Below, one piece after another: positions 1-5,114 of a stretch of DNA of 5,114 bases. Made by a program: the position numbers and the translations under genes. The notes under the pieces are model-generated. The model searched no databases. It saw only the letters and a list, made by a program, of their open reading frames with translations, and was not told where the DNA came from. The stretch is taken from positions 1 to 5,114 of the forward strand of contig JAQYWL010000156.1 of the NCBI GenBank assembly GCA_030145035.1, in the 5' to 3' direction. The DNA is from Desulfobacteria bacterium. GTDB lineage: Bacteria > Desulfobacterota > Desulfobacteria > Desulfobacterales > C00003060. Position 1 is the first letter of the stretch; every line of letters begins with the position of its first letter.

Positions 1-2
1 AT

Positions 3-95
3 CATAAGTGCCGGGCCGTGGTACATGCTAATGGCGACTCAACACCTAAAGTAGCCAACCGTGAACCTGACAACCTGAGTAGTTACTATTTATGA
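3..95 (+). CDS. Probable C-terminal tail of an upstream gene, partial
   Basis: The third forward frame is open from the window edge to a TGA at 93-95 and gives about 30 residues, beginning HKCRAVVHANGD and ending NLSSYYL. Its stop overlaps the fmt start in an ATGA arrangement, the same junction seen between rsmB and the PASTA gene. fmt itself has no convincing Shine-Dalgarno sequence just upstream, which would fit start by translational coupling to this gene. I do not recognise the peptide. In related genomes def or a DUF116 gene often sits next to fmt, but nothing here identifies either. An open stretch of 30 codons can arise by chance, and frame 1 is also open up to a TAG at 52-54, so this call rests mainly on the overlap. 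Confidence 0.4.
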   Translation, partial: HKCRAVVHANGDSTPKVANREPDNLSSYYL

Positions 96-1030
96 GCACC
101 TACCGCATCATATTCCTGGGTACCCCGGATTTTTCAGTGCCAACCTTAAAGGCCCTGCATGAAAACCAATATGAGGTCCTTACCGTGGTTACACAGCCGG
201 ACCGGCCAAAAGGGCGTGGACGTCGTCTGGTTCCCCCTCCGGTCAAGGAGGTTGCCGGCACATTGGGCTATCCGGTGCTGCAACCTCTCAGGATTAAGGA
301 ACCCTGGTTTATCGAAAAAATCATAGCCCTGGATCCGGACGTTTTTGTGGTGGTCGCCTACGGCCGTATCTTGCCGGGGTTTTTCCTGTCGATTCCCCAT
401 CTTGGGGCGATCAACATCCATCCCTCACTTCTCCCCAGATACCGGGGGCCTGCGCCAATCCAGTGGGCCATTATCAACGGAGAGCAAGAGACCGGGGTCA
501 CGACCATGTGGATGGATGAGGGGATGGACACAGGAGACATTCTGCTGAGCTCCAGGGTCGCGGTCAGGCCGGACGAGACCTCCGGGAGTCTTCACCGCCG
601 GCTGGCTGATGTCGGGGCGCAGCTCTTGATCGAAACGTTGACCAAGCTCAAGTCCGGGAGCCTTGTTGGTCAATCCCAGGACAAGTCGGGTGCCACTTAT
701 GCACCTTTACTGAAAAAGGAAGACGGGCGCATAGACTGGACCAGGGATGCTAAATCATTGGATGCCCTTGTTAGAGGGCTGAACCCCTGGCCCGGGGCCT
801 TTACATTTCTTTCCGGCAAGAGGCTCAAGGTATTGCAGGCCAAAGACCTTCAGAAGCAAGCCAGGGAAAAGCCAGGCACTGTTTTGGAAGGATTTTTAGG
901 GGACTTCAATGTGGCGACCGGCCGGGGCATATTGGCGCTGAAGGAGGTTCAGCTTGAATCTGCAAAACGCCTTCCGGTGAGAGATTTCTTAAGAGGCTGT
1001 CCTGTGCCGGCCGGCACACTCCTTGGATAG
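92..1030 (+). CDS. fmt: Methionyl-tRNA formyltransferase
   Basis: This cytoplasmic enzyme transfers a formyl group from 10-formyltetrahydrofolate to Met-tRNA(fMet), producing the initiator used in bacterial translation. The 312 residues match the usual family length of about 310-315. The N-terminal formyltransferase domain (about 1-205) starts with RIIFLGTPDFSVP, carries the TQPDRPKGRGR loop (34-44) and holds the signature SLLPRYRGPAPIQ (112-124). The catalytic triad expected from the E. coli enzyme is present as N108, H110 and D146, the last within GMDTGDIL. The C-terminal tRNA-binding domain (about 206-312) contains the typical RIDW and LNPWPGAF motifs. The ATG start puts the conserved N-terminus in register. 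No strong ribosome binding site precedes it, so coupling to an upstream gene through the ATGA overlap is likely. rsmB follows almost immediately. No key residue is missing. Confidence 0.98.
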   Translation: MSTYRIIFLGTPDFSVPTLKALHENQYEVLTVVTQPDRPKGRGRRLVPPPVKEVAGTLGYPVLQPLRIKEPWFIEKIIALDPDVFVVVAYGRILPGFFLSIPHLGAINIHPSLLPRYRGPAPIQWAIINGEQETGVTTMWMDEGMDTGDILLSSRVAVRPDETSGSLHRRLADVGAQLLIETLTKLKSGSLVGQSQDKSGATYAPLLKKEDGRIDWTRDAKSLDALVRGLNPWPGAFTFLSGKRLKVLQAKDLQKQAREKPGTVLEGFLGDFNVATGRGILALKEVQLESAKRLPVRDFLRGCPVPAGTLLG

Positions 1031-1037
1031 CTGGGCT

Positions 1038-2399
1038 ATGGTAGCCGTTTCCCGTCGTATTGCCCTTTCTGTCTTGAACGGCCTGGATGACTCAAATGCT
1101 TTCCCGGAGCGTCTCCTTCACACAGCCTTTGAACGAGAGCCACAGCTCATCAGGAAAGACCGGGCCCTGGCCACTGAGCTGGTCTATGGTGTGCTTCGGT
1201 GGCGGAGCCGCCTTGACTGGGTGATCTGCCAGCTTTCAAAGACTCCTGTTCACAAGATAGACCGATATGTGCTAAACATAATTAGGCTGGGCCTCTATCA
1301 AATCCTTTTCCATTCCCGTATTCCTCCATCTGCTGCAGTAAACGATTCTGTTGAAATGGCCAAGGGGAAAGCACCATTGTGGGTGGTGCGTTTTGTCAAT
1401 GGTGTCATGCGATCTGCGGTGCGGAGAGCAAAAGAGATTCCCCTGCCGGGTTATGCTGATGATCCGGTTCAAGCCATTGCCACAGGAGAATCACACCCTT
1501 TGTGGCTGGTCAAACGATGGGTGGAGCGTCTGGGGGTAGAAGAGACTCAAAGAGTGTGTAAGGCGAACAATCAGGTCCCTCCCGTGACAGTTCGGGCCAA
1601 TACCCTCAAAGTCAGCAGACGGGAACTGCTCAACTCATTGAGAGACTACGTCAGGCAAATTACACCAACCAGATTTGCCCCGGATGGGCTGTCCCTCAGA
1701 GGATTGAGACACGGCGTTGCCGAGATCCCTTCATTCAAGGATGGCTGGTTTCAGGTCCAGGATGAGGCTGCGCAACTCATTACTCATCTGCTGGATCCAA
1801 GACCGGGTGAAACAGTCCTGGATGCCTGTGCCGGATTCGGCGGCAAGACAGGCCACATTGCACAGCTTATGAAGGATCGCGGCAAGATCAAAGCAATGGA
1901 GAACCAGTCATGGAAATTGCACCGGCTCAAGACATCATTGGCGCTCCTTGGTATCTCTGCGGTGACCACGTGGCACCATGACCTGTTAGAGCCGGTTCCT
2001 GTTGGATTCTTTGGTACCTTTGACCGGATCTTGCTTGACGCGCCCTGTTCGGGTCTTGGTGTGCTCCGGAGGAATCCGGACGCCAAATGGAAGAAAACCG
2101 AGGCGGATCTCACAAGGCTTCGGGCCGCTCAACTACGCTTCCTTGGCTGCCTTGCTCCCTTACTCAAAAGAGGTGGACGACTGGTCTACTGTGTGTGTAG
2201 TCTTGAGCCTGAGGAAAGCGAATACGTGGTGGAAGACTTTTTGAAGAATCAAGGACAATTTGTTATAGATCGAGTACCCGTTGGGCTCTTGGATGTGGAT
2301 GAACGTCTGATGGACAGCTCGGGCTTTTTCAGAAGCTTACCTCATGAGCACGACATGGACGGATTCTTTGCAGTACGTCTGAAAAGGACTGGGGCATGA
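1038..2399 (+). CDS. rsmB: 16S rRNA (cytosine(967)-C(5))-methyltransferase RsmB
   Basis: RsmB (Sun/Fmu) uses S-adenosylmethionine to methylate C967 of 16S rRNA during 30S assembly. The 453-residue product has an N-terminal NusB-like RNA-binding domain (about 1-135, with KDRALATELVYGVLRWR and RIPPSAAVNDSVEMAK), a linker with the RANTLKVSR segment, and a C-terminal Rossmann methyltransferase. The SAM-binding motif is DACAGFGGKTGH (262-273), where many relatives read DCAAPGGKT. DAPCSGLGVLRR holds the motif IV cysteine (C337), and YCVCSLEPEES holds the motif VI nucleophile (C387), with Val in place of the usual Thr of the TCS motif. I chose ATG 1038 because MVAVSRRIALSVLNGL aligns with family N-termini. 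A TTG at 1023, overlapping fmt by 8 nt, would add five residues and is the alternative. The fmt stop is 7 nt before the chosen start, and the 3' end overlaps the next gene by ATGA. RsmF/NOL1-type relatives are less likely because the NusB domain is present. Confidence 0.95.
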   Translation: MVAVSRRIALSVLNGLDDSNAFPERLLHTAFEREPQLIRKDRALATELVYGVLRWRSRLDWVICQLSKTPVHKIDRYVLNIIRLGLYQILFHSRIPPSAAVNDSVEMAKGKAPLWVVRFVNGVMRSAVRRAKEIPLPGYADDPVQAIATGESHPLWLVKRWVERLGVEETQRVCKANNQVPPVTVRANTLKVSRRELLNSLRDYVRQITPTRFAPDGLSLRGLRHGVAEIPSFKDGWFQVQDEAAQLITHLLDPRPGETVLDACAGFGGKTGHIAQLMKDRGKIKAMENQSWKLHRLKTSLALLGISAVTTWHHDLLEPVPVGFFGTFDRILLDAPCSGLGVLRRNPDAKWKKTEADLTRLRAAQLRFLGCLAPLLKRGGRLVYCVCSLEPEESEYVVEDFLKNQGQFVIDRVPVGLLDVDERLMDSSGFFRSLPHEHDMDGFFAVRLKRTGA

Positions 2400-3382
2400 G
2401 GCGTTTTTTCAAGGCAGTGGTGCTCATTAGTGCGTTTCTCGGGGTTGCGGGGATCAGCACTTATCTGACCTTGAGGTTTATCATAAAAAGCGAAGATACG
2501 GTGATTGTCCCAGAGCTTGTGGGAAAAGACGTAGTATACACCCTGGACATTCTCACCGATCTGGGACTCAACACCAAGGTGAGTGGCTTCGAATACAGGG
2601 CTGACGTGCCGAAAAACCATGTGGCATACCAGGAGCCAGGACCCGGTAGGGAGGTCAAGAAAAATCGTGATGTTCGCATCATCATCTCGAAAGGGCCAAA
2701 GACTTTGGTGGTGCCGGATCTTATCGGGATGGATATCCGGCAGGGATATATCATTATGGAAGAAAACGGCCTGTCGCGAGGTGTTTTGTCCCGCACCTTC
2801 AACGAACGGGTTGCTACAGATGGGATCATAAGCCAGATGCCGCCCTCCGGTACACTTGTAACGCGGGGTGATTCCATCGACCTGCTGGTCAGCCTTGGCA
2901 GACGGCCAGTAACTTATGAGATGCCCTATCTGGACGGCCTGGTCCTGGAAGATGCTATCTTCATCTTGGAGCGTGCGCACCTTGGGCTTGGTCAAATACG
3001 ATCTGTTCAAAGAGACGACTTGCCGAAGGATGTGGTGGTGGAGCAAGACCCCCGATCCGGCTACCAGGTGGCTTCAGGGACTTTGGTGAATCTGACCCTC
3101 AACCGGGCAGCAAAGGGCCCGATTCTTGATCAGGGGCTAAGCCTGTTTGATCATCGTGTGCGTGAGGGATTCTTGAAAAAGCACATCCGGATTCGCGTCA
3201 ATGCCTTTGGTATGTTCTATGATTTCCTTGACGCTTTTGTGCGTCCCGGAGAACACATCTGGTTCTTGGCCCCTCAAGATTCTGAGACCACGGTCTTCGT
3301 GTACCAGGATGGCGAACTTGTCTTGAGTCATTCTTTTTCCTCCACTTCTGTTGCCCAGGATTTTTCCCTCAGCTTGAAATAG
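2396..3382 (+). CDS. Membrane-anchored protein with three PASTA domains
   Basis: The 328-residue product begins MRRFFK followed by one hydrophobic stretch (about 7-26), which reads as an uncleaved signal anchor that would leave the rest in the periplasm. Three PASTA repeats follow: about 35-100 (opening VIVPELVGKD, closing VRIIISKG), 103-168 (LVVPDLIGMD to IDLLVSLG) and 172-238 (YEMPYLDGLV to VNLTLNRA). Each shows the family pattern of a VP-x-L-x-G opening, a helix, and a P-x-x-G turn before the last strand. PASTA domains are known from penicillin-binding proteins and Ser/Thr kinases, where they bind muropeptides or adjust spacing at the cell wall. No kinase or transpeptidase domain is present. 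The C-terminal part (239-328) matches no fold I recognise. The ATG lies in an ATGA overlap with rsmB, with AAGGA at 2384-2388 well spaced as a ribosome binding site. A peptidoglycan-related role is an inference from the domain alone. Confidence 0.9.
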   Translation: MRRFFKAVVLISAFLGVAGISTYLTLRFIIKSEDTVIVPELVGKDVVYTLDILTDLGLNTKVSGFEYRADVPKNHVAYQEPGPGREVKKNRDVRIIISKGPKTLVVPDLIGMDIRQGYIIMEENGLSRGVLSRTFNERVATDGIISQMPPSGTLVTRGDSIDLLVSLGRRPVTYEMPYLDGLVLEDAIFILERAHLGLGQIRSVQRDDLPKDVVVEQDPRSGYQVASGTLVNLTLNRAAKGPILDQGLSLFDHRVREGFLKKHIRIRVNAFGMFYDFLDAFVRPGEHIWFLAPQDSETTVFVYQDGELVLSHSFSSTSVAQDFSLSLK

Positions 3383-3515
3383 GTCAACATTGATGTTACG
3401 AAGTGCAAGTGCCTAACCCAGACAAGCCGGAAAATTTATTTTATTTTCAAACCTGTTTGGTTCATGTTTGTTCGGCTTATGCATTTTAGCTCACTTCTCT
3501 TGCCAGGAGGATAAC
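3383..3515 (+). other. Intergenic leader between the PASTA gene and rpe
   Basis: This 133-bp gap is long compared with the overlapping junctions upstream. It has an AT-rich stretch (about 3431-3450) and a small inverted repeat CAAAC-CT-GTTTG (3448-3459). A weak promoter for rpe is possible, for example TTGGTT at 3457-3462 with poorly matching TATGCA at 3478-3483 and a short 15-nt spacer, but I would not rely on it. No T-tract terminator is visible. rpe may therefore be transcribed with the upstream genes, from its own promoter, or both. Confidence 0.3.
3505..3510 (+). promoter_or_regulatory. Ribosome binding site that fixes the rpe start
   Basis: AGGAGG is a perfect Shine-Dalgarno core, five bases before the ATG at 3516. 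It decides against the in-frame ATG at 3468, which would add 16 residues (MFGLCILAH...) that do not belong to the epimerase family. Confidence 0.9.
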
Positions 3516-4172
3516 ATGAAGCTGATAGCGCCATCCATATTGTCTGCGGATTTTTTGAGATTAGGCGAAGAGGTTAAGGACGTGGAAAAAGTCGGGGCCG
3601 ACTGGATCCATGTAGATGTGATGGACGGCCATTTTGTGCCGAATATTACCATCGGACCGCTCGTGGTTGAAGCGGTAAAGCGGGCCACGGACCTGCCGCT
3701 TGACGTGCACCTTATGATAGATGATCCAGACCGGTATCTGGAAGGCTTTGCAAGGGCAGGAAGCACCCTGATGACTGTGCAGGTGGAGGCGTGTGTGCAT
3801 CTGCACAGGACCGTTCAGGCTATCAAGGCCCTCAATGTGAAGGCCGGGGTGGCACTCAATCCGGCAACGCCGATTTCAAGCATAGAGTGGATACTGGAAG
3901 ATGTGGACCTGGTGGTTGTCATGAGCGTAAACCCGGGTTTTGGCGGACAGAAATTCATCCCCCAGGCGCTTCAGAAGATAAGAGACCTTAAAGCCATGAT
4001 CCGTGCAAAGAATCCGAACGTCGTCATCGAGGTTGATGGAGGCATCAATCAAGAGACCATCCGGCCGGTGGCAGAGGCTGGTGCGGACGTATTCGTAGCG
4101 GGCTCAGCTATCTTTGGCAGTTCTGATTACGGCAAGACCATCAGGGAGTTGCGTTCGCTTATAGAGGGCTAA
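3516..4172 (+). CDS. rpe: Ribulose-phosphate 3-epimerase
   Basis: This cytoplasmic metalloenzyme interconverts D-ribulose 5-phosphate and D-xylulose 5-phosphate in the pentose phosphate pathway. The 218-residue product has the normal family length and a complete TIM barrel. Visible motifs are APSILSADF at the N-terminus, HVDVMDGHFVPN (32-43, with metal ligands H32 and D34), VHLMI (64-68, metal ligand H65), LNPATP (114-119), VMSVNPGFGGQKF (135-147, the phosphate-binding glycine loop) and EVDGGIN (172-178, with D174 as the second catalytic acid and metal ligand). The segment TVQVEA (87-92) has Gln where many relatives have His, which is unlikely to affect catalysis. The start is set by a perfect AGGAGG five bases upstream. 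It is the last gene of the plus-strand run, and no gene follows it before the tRNA remnant. Confidence 0.97.
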   Translation: MKLIAPSILSADFLRLGEEVKDVEKVGADWIHVDVMDGHFVPNITIGPLVVEAVKRATDLPLDVHLMIDDPDRYLEGFARAGSTLMTVQVEACVHLHRTVQAIKALNVKAGVALNPATPISSIEWILEDVDLVVVMSVNPGFGGQKFIPQALQKIRDLKAMIRAKNPNVVIEVDGGINQETIRPVAEAGADVFVAGSAIFGSSDYGKTIRELRSLIEG

Positions 4173-4225
4173 TTGAACGTCTCGGGATCTCTACAATGCA
4201 TTGAAATTATAGGACTTTTAGCGGT

Positions 4226-4299
4226 AACCGACCCGCCTGCCATCGCCTACCGTGGCCCCCCTCGTTAGGTCCGTGCGCTTCGGCATAGGCGGGCAGGTT
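4226..4299. repeat. Imperfect inverted repeat with nested hairpins
   Basis: The outer arms are AACC-GA-CCCGCCT-GCC (4226-4241) and GGC-AT-AGGCGGG-CA-GGTT (4282-4299). They pair over 14 positions, interrupted by a 2x2 mismatch and a 2-nt bulge. Inside lie a second pairing, CCTACCG (4246-4252) with CGTTAGG (4263-4269), 6 of 7, and a small GC-TTCG-GC hairpin (about 4277-4284). The layout is that of a branched RNA or DNA fold. It could act as a transcription end for rpe, but no T-run follows. It could also be one copy of a dispersed palindromic repeat, which this window cannot show. Confidence 0.55.
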
Positions 4300-4313
4300 T
4301 ATGCCACTCAGAC

Positions 4314-4463
4314 GGAGTATTGGAGTATGTAGAATCCGTTACGAGTTTCGGGTTACGAGTTCCGAGTTAAGATTCTTTCAACTATCGACGCGCAACACGT
4401 AACTCGTAACACGCAACCTGTATTAAATCCATCACTCCAGTACTCCATTGCTCCATCACTCCA
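4314..4463. repeat. Nested word repeats forming a long imperfect inverted repeat
   Basis: The left arm has GGAGTATTGGAGTA (4314-4327) and two direct copies of GTTACGAGTT (4338-4347 and 4352-4361). The right arm has the exact reverse complement AACTCGTAAC (4401-4410), flanked by CGCAACAC and ACACGCAAC words. It then has TACTCCATTGCTCC (4441-4454), which pairs 12 of 14 with the first left word, among further CCATCACTCCAGT copies (4429-4441 and 4454-4466). The order of words in one arm mirrors the other. No protein can be read through it. I recall similar words from intergenic DNA of sulfate-reducing Desulfobacterota, but that is memory, not a search. Confidence 0.6.
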
Positions 4464-4489
4464 GTTGGGCGAAGCTCCTATGTTAGCGT

Positions 4490-4559
4490 TGGCGGAAGTG
4501 CATGGGAATCGAACCCACCCGGGACGGTTTCAGCGCCCCACACCGGATTTGAAGTCCGG
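4490..4559 (-). pseudogene. selC: 3' fragment of a selenocysteine tRNA gene (anticodon TCA)
   Basis: Read on the minus strand, the fragment begins with a complete anticodon arm, CCGGA-CTTCAAA-TCCGG (4559 to 4543), whose central TCA (4552-4550) is the UCA anticodon of tRNA-Sec. A long variable arm follows, with GGGGCG pairing to CGTCCC around CTGAAAC. Next come a T arm (GTGGG, loop TTCGATT, CCCAT), the 3' acceptor strand GCACTTCC, discriminator G and an encoded CCA (4492-4490). The layout closely follows E. coli selC as I remember it. The 5' half is absent: no GGAAGTGC and no D arm precede the anticodon stem, and the acceptor complement was not found out to 5114. It therefore cannot make a working tRNA. 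An intron-split gene is a less likely alternative. The sharp break at the anticodon arm suggests a displaced integration-site copy. Confidence 0.85.
4543..4559 (-). other. Candidate attachment-site core in the tRNA-Sec anticodon arm
   Basis: The anticodon arm is an inverted repeat of 5 bp around a 7-bp loop, CCGGA-CTTCAAA-TCCGG. This is the geometry of a tyrosine-integrase core site, with two half-sites flanking a 7-bp overlap. Homology to tRNA-Sec stops right at its outer edge, as expected when crossover occurs in the anticodon loop. Integrases using this tRNA position are an established class. Use of this particular site is an inference. Confidence 0.6.
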
Positions 4560-4562
4560 ATA

Positions 4563-4840
4563 CATGAGTATTTCAAGTAAGATCAGGTAACGGGAGTGAG
4601 TATAAAAATATAAGTAGATTCATAATGTTACATCAACTAAGGGAGGAAAAATAAGCAGAGTGAAAACCCGAGAAACAGGGGGATACTTTCTGCAAAGTGT
4701 TGACCAAGTGTTGACCAAGTGTTGACCAAGTAGCTTTTTGTATATCTATCCACTTTGATCTCCGGCAAGACATTTACTTACCCGGCCCCCTACTTCCTGG
4801 AGCCCTTGGCCTTCAGGCTATCTCCTTCCAGCTTGGTAGA
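4563..4840. other. Gene-free stretch beside the attachment site
   Basis: This stretch contains an AT-rich segment (about 4600-4630) and the 11-bp direct repeats listed separately. A 46-codon minus-strand open frame through the repeats starts immediately after an in-frame stop and has no ribosome binding site. A GTG at 4660 follows GGGAGG at an unsuitable distance of 13 bases. I see no supported gene here. Confidence 0.5.
4695..4731. repeat. Three tandem 11-bp direct repeats (AAGTGTTGACC)
   Basis: The unit AAGTGTTGACC occurs three times without change or gap (4695-4705, 4706-4716, 4717-4727), followed by a partial AAGT (4728-4731). The 11-bp period is about one helical turn, so a protein bound to each copy would sit on the same face of the DNA. 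The array is about 140 bp from the proposed crossover in the tRNA-Sec anticodon loop, a distance compatible with integrase arm-type sites. An iteron-like or repressor-operator role is also possible. The repeated TTGACC resembles a -35 box, but no well-spaced -10 box or downstream gene supports a promoter. Confidence 0.8.
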
Positions 4841-5114
4841 TTATTGGCTCTGCCGAAGTTTGTCCGCCCATTCGCGGATTTGGTCCAGGTTCTCGGCGTC
4901 GAGAAAGCGTTCTCCCAGTTCTTCAATCTGCTCAGTGGTGAGTCCGGCAAAGATGGGCTGAACAGAATCAGAGCTGACCTCAAAACGCTTGGCGATTTGA
5001 CGCGCTAAAAGCTCTAGGACCCCCTGCTGCATTCCCTTTCTTATTCCAATTCTTTCTACACTGGAAACGTATTCCATCTTCCTTTCCTCCTCGATTTTTT
5101 GAATCTCCGTCCAC
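4841..5114 (-). CDS. C-terminal part of a Rpn/YhgA-like nuclease family protein (DUF4351-like tail), partial
   Basis: The minus-strand frame is open from the window edge to a TAA at 4841-4843 and gives about 90 residues. The first ATG in view (5077-5075) is probably internal. Codons upstream of it continue without a stop as TEIQKIEEERK, and this run into MEYVSSVERIGI matches the connection I know from PD-(D/E)XK transposase-like/Rpn proteins, where an acidic linker leads into a YVTSVERIGIEKG-type segment. The rest (KGMQQGVLELLARQIAKRF, then TTEQIEELGERFLDAENLDQI) is the helical DUF4351-type tail. Purines encoding EEERK mimic a ribosome binding site, so a short free-standing protein starting at 5077 remains possible. 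Rpn proteins are DNA endonucleases linked to recombination. The catalytic domain would lie outside the window, so activity cannot be judged. The gene points toward the tRNA-Sec remnant and probably belongs to the integrated element. Confidence 0.75.
   Translation of the reverse strand, partial: WTEIQKIEEERKMEYVSSVERIGIRKGMQQGVLELLARQIAKRFEVSSDSVQPIFAGLTTEQIEELGERFLDAENLDQIREWADKLRQSQ

Larger units (their letters stand above)
4173..4489. other. Gene-free stretch between rpe and the tRNA-Sec remnant
   Basis: No convincing coding sequence is seen on either strand. The stretch contains a 10-bp perfect palindrome CAATGCATTG (4194-4203), a structured inverted repeat (4226-4299) and a block of short repeated words in opposite orientation (4314-4463), each listed separately. 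No classical terminator with a stem and T-tract follows rpe. Confidence 0.6.
4560..5114. mobile_element. Probable terminal part of an element integrated in tRNA-Sec (right end outside window)
   Basis: Integration into a tRNA gene rebuilds the whole tRNA at one end of the element and leaves a bare 3' copy at the other. The bare copy faces the original downstream chromosome on its 3' side and the element on its 5' side. Here the 5' side of the minus-strand fragment is the right side, so sequence from about 4560 onward should be element DNA. Supporting content is an AT-richer stretch, an 11-bp triple direct repeat and the end of a gene from an Rpn-like nuclease family. No integrase is visible in the window, so the element type, its size and whether it is still active are unknown. 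Confidence 0.5.

Noticed and set aside
2342..3046. Minus-strand frame of 234 codons across the PASTA gene
   Set aside because: It lies almost wholly antisense to a gene with clear PASTA repeats, has no recognisable domain and no ribosome binding site, and is a shadow of the coding bias.
3468..3515. Longer rpe start at ATG 3468
   Set aside because: The perfect AGGAGG at 3505-3510 and the family N-terminus (MKLIAPSILSADF) place the start at 3516. The extra 16 residues have no family counterpart.
4226..4299. Classical intrinsic terminator for rpe
   Set aside because: The stem is long and interrupted, the loop is large, and no T-run follows the right arm.
4695..4731. CRISPR array
   Set aside because: The repeats are directly adjacent 11-mers with no spacers, and no cas genes are present.
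4722..4750. Promoter from the TTGACC units with a TATATC/TATCTA -10 box
   Set aside because: The spacers are 13 or 15 bp rather than about 17, and no plus-strand gene follows. The TTGACC is better explained as part of the repeat unit.
4629..4769. 46-codon minus-strand open frame through the 11-bp repeats
   Set aside because: Its ATG follows directly after an in-frame stop, there is no ribosome binding site, and the repeat-encoded peptide resembles no known protein. Chance or a decayed gene end is more likely.
4755..4961. Plus-strand frame of 68 codons at the right end
   Set aside because: It is mostly antisense to the Rpn-like gene tail, which has family features. The plus frame is serine-rich and featureless.

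Overview
This window looks like a bacterial chromosome from the Desulfobacterota (former Deltaproteobacteria). The evidence is the order fmt - rsmB - kinase-less PASTA protein - rpe, which I recall from sulfate-reducer genomes, together with a tRNA-Sec remnant, which implies selenoprotein synthesis. This placement is an inference from gene order and family knowledge; no database search was run.

Left part (1-4172): a compact plus-strand run of housekeeping genes. A probable C-terminal tail of an upstream gene ends in an ATGA overlap with fmt (methionyl-tRNA formyltransferase). Next come rsmB (16S rRNA m5C967 methyltransferase), a membrane-anchored protein with three PASTA repeats joined to rsmB by another ATGA overlap, and, after a 133-bp gap, rpe (ribulose-phosphate 3-epimerase). 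The first genes are almost certainly co-transcribed and translationally coupled. They supply initiator-tRNA formylation and ribosome modification, then a probable cell-envelope protein. rpe serves the pentose phosphate pathway and has its own strong ribosome binding site.

Middle part (4173-4489): no gene. It holds a structured imperfect inverted repeat (4226-4299) and a second block built from short repeated words on opposite strands (4314-4463).

Right part (4490-5114): a minus-strand 3' part of a selenocysteine tRNA gene (anticodon TCA, long variable arm, T arm, 3' acceptor strand, encoded CCA). The 5' acceptor strand and D arm are missing. The break is at the 5' edge of the anticodon stem, which is where many tyrosine integrases recombine. 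The simplest reading is that 4490-4559 is the displaced attachment-site copy left by an element integrated in selC. Sequence from about 4560 rightward would then be the end of that element, and everything to the left would be the original chromosome. The putative element end carries three 11-bp direct repeats about 140 bp from the crossover region (candidate integrase arm sites) and the 3' end of a minus-strand gene resembling the C-terminal region of Rpn/YhgA-like PD-(D/E)XK nuclease proteins. That gene runs off the window edge. The integrase and the intact tRNA-Sec gene are not in this window.
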